DNA of 64,000 nucleotides from Pararhizobium polonicum (lineage in GTDB: Bacteria > Pseudomonadota > Alphaproteobacteria > Rhizobiales > Rhizobiaceae). Position 1 is the stretch's first letter; the number at the start of each line of letters is the position of its first letter. The DNA lies in assembly GCF_001687365.1 (NCBI RefSeq), contig NZ_LGLV01000005.1, forward strand, positions 434,001-498,000. Reading direction: 5' to 3'. Below, one piece after another: positions 62,704 through 64,000 of this stretch. The notes beneath the pieces were generated by a model. That model did no database searches and was not told where the DNA came from. It saw only the letters and a list, made by a program, of their open reading frames with translations. Both the position numbers and the translations under genes were made by a program.

Positions 62704-63471
62704 TCAGCAGACGGTCTTGCCGCAGGTGCGGACATTGGTGACCTTGGTTTCGATTTCCTCGGCGCCGACGGCACCGTAAACGGCTTCCTTGCCGACGACG
62801 TATGAAGGCGTGCCGGTAATGCCGAGACTGTTGGCAAGCGTGTAGACTTCCTTGACCGCGTCGTCCTGGGTGTTCTCGGCCATTTTCTTGCGCATGTCCG
62901 CCTCGGACACGCCGAGGCCGGTGGCAACGGCCATCGCCGTCTCTTCGTTGGCGCGGTCCTCGCCGCCGAGCAGGGCGCGATGGAAGTCGCCGTATTTCTC
63001 AGGCGCAATCGCCCGGAAGGCGGTGCTGACCTTGTGCGCGGCCATCGAATCCGGGCCGAGGATCGGCAGTTCCTTCAGCACGAAGCGGACGTTCTTGTCC
63101 TTTTCGAGGATGGTTTCCATGTCGGACAGGGCGCGTTTGCAGTAGCCGCAATTGTAGTCGTAGAACTCGACGATGGTGACGTCGCCATTGGGGTTGCCGA
63201 GCGTGACGTCGTAGGGCGACTGGAAAATGAATTTCTCATTGTCGCTGATGGCGGCTTCCGCCTGCTGCAGCTGCGCGTCGGCCTGCTTCTTCTTCAGCGC
63301 TTGCTGGGCTTCCAGCAGGATTTCCGGATTGGCGACAAGATATTCCTTGATGAAATCGCCGATTTCCTGCTTTTGCTTGGCATCCAGCGCATAGGCCGCC
63401 GGAGAAGCAGCAGCGCTCGCCGTCAGCAATACGAGCGAAGCGGCGATGATTTTGCGAGCATTGAATGCCAT
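62704..63471 (-). CDS. DsbA family thiol oxidoreductase, ScsC/BdbD-like
   Basis: Periplasmic thioredoxin-fold protein of 256 residues. A signal peptide ends near AYA (residue 28). An N-terminal helical region (LDAKQKQEIGDFIKEYLVANPEILLEAQQAL) resembles the ScsC oligomerisation domain. The active site is CGYC in FYDYNCGYCKRAL, and the cis-proline loop is GITGTPSYVVG. The protein ends in RTCGKTVC, an extra pair of cysteines. ATG 63471 follows GAGGA; the longer open frame upstream is not family-like. Confidence 0.9.
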   Translation of the reverse strand: MAFNARKIIAASLVLLTASAAASPAAYALDAKQKQEIGDFIKEYLVANPEILLEAQQALKKKQADAQLQQAEAAISDNEKFIFQSPYDVTLGNPNGDVTIVEFYDYNCGYCKRALSDMETILEKDKNVRFVLKELPILGPDSMAAHKVSTAFRAIAPEKYGDFHRALLGGEDRANEETAMAVATGLGVSEADMRKKMAENTQDDAVKEVYTLANSLGITGTPSYVVGKEAVYGAVGAEEIETKVTNVRTCGKTVC

Positions 63472-63685
63472 GATGTCCTCGTTGTCTTTCGTTGGTGCAG
63501 TCTGTCGTTCAAGTGCTAAGGCCGGGTCAACAGGCTTGTTTGAAAGACAACAGAATTTCTCCTGCAAGCATAAGGCGGCACAGCGCCAAACGAAACTGCA
63601 AAATCGGCGGAAATGCGGCGCTCTCGGACTTGTGAAGGCCTTTGCGATCAGGCACATGCGCTGACATGTCGAAAACACCGAGGAT

Positions 63686-64000
63686 ATGCCGTTGAAGCCG
63701 CTTTCTGCCCGCAGTTCCGTCGAACCCTTTCATGCCATGGACGTTCTGGCCGAAGCCACCAAGCGCCGTGAGGCCGGATATCCGGTGATCTCCATGGCCG
63801 TGGGCCAGCCGAGCCATCCGGCACCAAGCGCGGCGCTCGAGGCGGCACGAACGGCGCTCGGTCACGGCCGGTTGGGGTATACCGATGCGCTCGGCACGTC
63901 CTCTTTGAGGGGGGCGATCGCCCGGCACTACCGGACGCGTTATGGCGTCGATATCGACCCGCAGCGCGTTGCGGTGACGACCGGCTCGTCGGCTGGCTTC
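63686..64000 (+). CDS. PLP-dependent aminotransferase, class I/II (3' end beyond window)
   Basis: Only the first 105 residues are present, still open at the right edge. The start MPLKPLSARSSVEPFHAMDVL and the segments ISMAVGQPSHPAP, LGYTDALGTSSLRGAIARHY and VAVTTGSSAGF are typical of fold-type I aspartate aminotransferase-like enzymes. ATG 63686 has GAGG 3 nt upstream, rather close. The substrate cannot be told from this part. Confidence 0.88.
   Translation, partial: MPLKPLSARSSVEPFHAMDVLAEATKRREAGYPVISMAVGQPSHPAPSAALEAARTALGHGRLGYTDALGTSSLRGAIARHYRTRYGVDIDPQRVAVTTGSSAGF

Overview
The window looks like chromosomal DNA of a Rhizobiaceae bacterium (Rhizobium, Agrobacterium or Neorhizobium type). 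The evidence is the GC-rich codon use, the nuoC-to-nuoN block with a NuoE carrying a C-terminal helix-hairpin-helix extension, the accB-accC-aat order next to an NDUFA12 homologue, divK-pleD, two copies of a RIME-like palindromic element, and LexA boxes of the alphaproteobacterial direct-repeat type (GTTC-N7-GTTC). No rRNA, tRNA, prophage or CRISPR array was seen. Genus assignment is inference; I could not search databases.

Layout. Positions 1-15794 hold the respiratory complex I operon from nuoC (cut by the left edge) to nuoN, with two extra rhizobial genes (an 86-aa exported protein and a 229-aa helix-hairpin-helix protein), then birA. Positions 15814-22363 hold ribonuclease J, methylmalonyl-CoA epimerase, a DUF1467 protein, proS, lolC and lolD. 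A long gap before proS carries a probable minus-strand sRNA. Positions 22394-30644 hold an exported protein, a 28-codon membrane peptide behind a triple LexA site, dnaE, an L,D-transpeptidase, dinB behind a second LexA site, a HAD-like protein and a DUF3572 protein. Positions 30811-33541 hold the cell-cycle pair divK-pleD, a structured intergenic region with one or two candidate sRNAs, and rpmG. Positions 33635-45505 are a minus-strand run: MFS transporter, Nudix, DUF983, rnr, topA, dprA, plsY, a zinc-less dihydroorotase-like protein (pyrX) and pyrB. Positions 45707-52077 hold an AidB-like acyl-CoA dehydrogenase, an AEC transporter, two small membrane proteins, ruvX, a UPF0173 hydrolase and gatCA. 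Between gatA and gatB (52144-54989) lies an accessory cassette: GNAT, YjhX-like toxin family protein, flavoprotein reductase, Rrf2 regulator and DUF1294. After gatB come two GNATs, the complex I accessory subunit NDUFA12, DUF2155, a frameshifted GNAT pseudogene, a RIME, aat, a MITE-like 276-bp inverted-repeat element, accC, accB, aroQ, a ScsC/DsbA-like thiol oxidoreductase and the start of an aminotransferase.

How they fit together. Most of the window is core metabolism: complex I and its NDUFA12 assembly subunit, biotin ligase (BirA) with its substrate BCCP (AccB) and AccC, GatCAB amidotransferase, and pyrimidine synthesis by PyrB with the pseudoenzyme PyrX. The most interesting part is a small DNA-damage module around dnaE. 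A 28-residue single-pass membrane peptide sits behind GAAC-N7-GAAC-N7-GAAC overlapping a sigma70-type promoter, and dinB has its own GAAC-N7-GAAC 6 nt before its start codon. The peptide resembles, in size, topology and control, the SOS-induced division inhibitor SidA of Caulobacter, and is my best candidate for an undescribed system here. Other leads are a multi-hairpin RNA at 33080-33246, the YjhX-like gene behind twin palindromes, and the MITE-like element that supplies the ribosome binding site of aat.
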